Shown here in pieces: positions 61,020 through 64,000 of a DNA stretch of 64,000 nt; the stretch's first letter is position 1, and the number at the start of each line of letters is the position of its first letter. The stretch lies in NCBI GenBank assembly GCA_018894105.1, contig CM032120.1:33936710-34000709 (forward strand), in the 5' to 3' direction. The position numbers were made by a program, and so were the translations under genes. Below the pieces are notes generated by a model. That model was not told the origin of the DNA. It saw nothing but the letters and a program-made list of their open reading frames with translations, and did not search any database. The stretch is from Jacaranda mimosifolia (lineage: Eukaryota > Streptophyta > Magnoliopsida > Lamiales > Bignoniaceae).

Positions 61020-64000
61020 TTCACCGCGTTCTATGTTCGAGGGAGTTTGTTTCTAGTCATATCTACAAGTTTGTAGGCATTGTGCTTTGCTACTTTGACC
61101 ACCGAGTAAGGGCCATCCTATTTTGGGTCGAGTTTCTCTATGTTCTTTGACACTTCGAACTTCTTGAGGATGAGGTCCCCCCCTACTTTGAAGCTTCTTG
61201 GTCAGACTCTCTTGTTATAATATTATGCTATCTTCGAACTGTATCTTTGCATTGTTGTGTACGCTTGCTAATGCAACTCGTCGATTATCTCCAGTTCGAA
61301 TTCTCTTTCAGAATCATTCCTGATTGGGTTGTGGTGGATCACTCGAGCAGTGTGTTGAATCAGCTCTATTGGGACAACTACTTCGAACACGTGGACCAAA
61401 CTGTATGTACTGTGGCCGATAGCTATATGAGAGATAGTTTTACATGCCCAAAGTACCCTAGGGAAGGCCCAGCTAGCTCTAGTTTCTTCCATTCTAGCTT
61501 TGAGATGGCCTAAGATAATTCTGTTCGTGACTTTGGTTTAGCCTTTAGCTTGAGGATTTCCGACTGAGGCCAAGTGCTGCCGAATCCCAAAGCTTTCGCA
61601 CCAGCTATGATGCTCCTGCTCCAAAACTGTGCCTCATTTTTAGATATTAATACTTTTGGCAAACTAAAATGACTGATAATATTTTTCCACATAAAACTTT
61701 TGATGGTTGCGTCGGTTATCTTTGGGACTGCTTTTGCTTTGACCCACTTGGTAAAGTACTCGACCGCAATGATCATGAATTTTCTTTGCCTAGTAGCTTC
61801 AGGAAAGAGCCAACTATGTCTATCCCCCAATGGTCGAACAACCATATGATTTGCACGGGCACTAGAATTGCCGTAGGTCGGTAAGGTATATTTGAGTGGA
61901 CCTGGTAGGATGGGCATTTCTTAGCAAAGTCGAATGCATCTTTCAACAAAGTTGGCCAAAAGTACCCATATCTAATGACTTTATGGGCTAAGATTTGTCC
62001 TCCCAAATGATTGTTGTAGATTCTCGAATTGATTTCTTGTAAGACTTTGTGAGCTTATTCCAGTGTCAAACATCTCAATGGTGGTTCAAAAATTGATCTC
62101 CTGTAAAGTTGACTGTGTTCGTCGAGGGAATTTGGCCACTTGATGTCTAAGCCTGATGCTTGGCCTTTATCCTTAGGAACTTTCCTCTTCCTCAGATAAG
62201 CTTTTATTTCGTCCTGCCAGAAGGGGGCTGCTTCTTCGATCTGCCCCACCAAGTTCTGGTCGGGAACCCCTATAGTGGGTTTGTTGGCGACCAGAAATGT
62301 GATAGTTCTATCTCTAGTTCCCTTCGTCAAGATAGCAAATTTTGACAATGCGTTCTCTGAATGAGGAACTTGGCTGAGGGTGAATTTTTGAAATTGTTGC
62401 TGTAATCTTTTGACCTCAGTTGAATACTTGCTCATTATGGTCTCCTTAGCCTCAAAGTTTCCTTCAATTTGTTCGGTGACTAGCTGGGAGTCAATGATGT
62501 TGCTAGCTATTTGACTCCCCTATCTACTGCTATCTTTATATCGGTGATGAAGGCCTCGTATTTTGCTTCATTATTTGTAATGGGGTAGTCTAGTTTAATT
62601 GCGAAGTCATATTCCTTAAGTTATGGGGAGCGTAGAGAGATGCCAATTCCTCTTCCTGAGGAAGTCGTTGAACTATCCACATACAAAGTTTGCTAACACT
62701 TCAGCTTTTATGGCAGTTCGGGGTTGAAAAGTAATGTCGAACTCCCCTAACTTAATTGCCCACTTCGTCAACCTTCCAGATGTGTCTGATTTTGACAACA
62801 ATTTTCTTGACAGTTGATTTGTTAATATGATAATGGAGTGAGATTGGAAGTAAGGCCTCAGTTTCTTGCCTGCAGTGACTAAAGTGAGAGTAAATTTTTC
62901 CATCTCCAGGTAGTTGTGCTTTAGACCTTGTAATGTTTTGCTGTTGTAGTAGACCAGTCGATGGGTGCCTTTTAATATCGAGTCCAATATTGAACTTATC
63001 GCTGCCGATGAGACTGCTAAATAAATGTGCAGAATTTCTCCACCCTCAGGTTTGGCTAACATCGGGGGCATTGAAAGGTAATGCTTTAATTCGACCAAGG
63101 CCTGGTTGTATTGTTTTGTCCATTAGAAGCCTGATATCCTCTCATTTCTTAGGATCTTGAACAACGATAAGTTTTTGTCGGCTAGCCGGGCAATGAATCG
63201 CCCCAGCGCTATGATTTTTCTGACCAAGCGCTGAACATCCCTGACTGCTCGAGGAGGCGTGATGTCTAGAATGACCTGGATATTCTGTGGGTTAGCTTCG
63301 CTACCTCTTTGACTGACCACGTAGCCAAAAAATTTACCTCTACTCACCCCAAATGTGCATTTGTTTGGGTTGAGCTTCATACCAAATACTCGTAATATTG
63401 AGAATGTATGATTGAGGTCAATTAAGTGATTTTTTTTCTTTTTCTATTTTGACGATCATGTCGTCGACATAGACTTCCATGGTCTTCCCGATCTCATTTT
63501 TTAACATGAATTCTATGAGTCTCTGATATATTGCACCTGTGTTTTTGAGCACAAAAGGCATAACCAGAAAATAATATACCCCATTTGGGACAACGAAAGA
63601 GTTTTTATCCCTATCCTCGGGTTCCATGAAAATTTAGTAATAACCTTGAAATACGTCTATCATACTCATCAAATCACAACCAGTAGTAGAACCTACTAAT
63701 AAATCTATACGAGGAAGGGGGCAAGGATCTTTAGGGCAAGCTTTATTCAATCTAGTGAAATCATTACACATTCGCCACTTTTCCTCATTCTTGGGGATAA
63801 GAACTACTTTACAAAGCCAACTTGGATATTAAATTTCTACATTGTATCCTACCTCTAAAAGTTTGTTGACCTCCTTTTTGATGATTTAGCATCGTTTAGC
63901 ATTGAAGGTTCTCGTTTTCTACTTCACTAGTTTGAACAAAGGGTCTACATTTAGGTGGTGGACGATGACACTGGGTTGATTCCCTGGAGGTCGGAAGCCT
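61020..64000 (-). pseudogene. pol: pol of Tat element 3 (broken, partial)
   Basis: Minus strand: RT from the window end to about 63123, with FLVMPF and YVDDMIV near 63460 and a frameshift just after; first RNase H 63098-62690 (IYLAVSSA, again no catalytic Asp; the codon that is a stop in elements 1 and 2 is CAA here); second RNase H about 62690-62440 with VDSST and NNEAKYEA; integrase 62435 to about 61020 with LAHKVIRYGYFWPTLLKDA, WGIDIVG and a C-terminal domain around 61492-61268. A short deletion lies between the two RNase H domains near 62690. Confidence 0.85.

Larger units (their letters stand above)
49043..64000 (-). mobile_element. Tat element 3 (minus strand, truncated by window end)
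   Basis: Read on the minus strand, pol comes from beyond 64000 down to about 61020, followed by a repeat region, the antisense gene on the plus strand, a polypurine tract at about 49958-49975 and the 3' LTR. It is more diverged than elements 1 and 2 and is split by the CACTA element at 51008-58399. The gag and 5' LTR lie outside the window. Confidence 0.88.

Overview
The window is nuclear DNA from a flowering plant, most likely a eudicot; I cannot name the species. It is AT-rich, has GT-AG introns of plant type, one intact plant-specific gene, and is otherwise filled with plant transposable elements of different ages, several nested in each other. No rRNA gene, functional tRNA gene, CRISPR array or bacterial-type operon was seen.

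Layout. 1-2278: AT-rich spacer with the decayed end of a retrotransposon LTR (1-230) and a MITE (971-1405). 2279-8705: the only apparently functional gene, a five-coding-exon plus-strand gene for a 916-residue LONGIFOLIA/TRM-like (TON1-recruiting-motif) cytoskeleton protein with a VARLMGL motif and a C-terminal DUF4378. 8706-14145: spacer with two non-autonomous DNA elements (10074-10996; 12241-13820, the latter with ~75 bp inverted ends and a GC-rich insert). 14146-24680: Tat element 1, a complete Ty3/gypsy LTR retrotransposon (plus strand, LTRs 658 bp, target duplication ATTAC). 24681-28004: AT-rich spacer. 28005-38038: Tat element 2, a relative of element 1 (LTRs 732/731 bp, target duplication CCTAT). 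39270-43860: highly decayed Tat element 4. 43980-44294: another MITE. 44620-48412: decayed Athila-type gypsy fragment (minus strand). 49043-64000: Tat element 3 (minus strand, cut by the window end), split by a 7392-bp CACTA transposon at 51008-58399 with TSD TCA; the CACTA is itself a mosaic of smaller repeats.

How the parts fit together. The striking repeated pattern is the architecture of the Tat elements: LTR, gag, protease, RT, degenerate RNase H, a second RNase H (aRH), integrase, then a block of tandem repeats, then a separate intron-containing gene on the opposite strand with its own TATA box, then the second LTR. The antisense gene (putative gypsy-type 'Transposase_28'-like N-terminus, basic linker, coiled coil) is recognisable in all four Tat elements, and its splice sites are in compatible phase in elements 1 and 2. 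The tandem array sits at the tail-to-tail junction between pol and the antisense gene. All copies carry many stops, so none looks autonomous; the excess of CAG-to-TAG changes suggests decay of CHG-methylated DNA.
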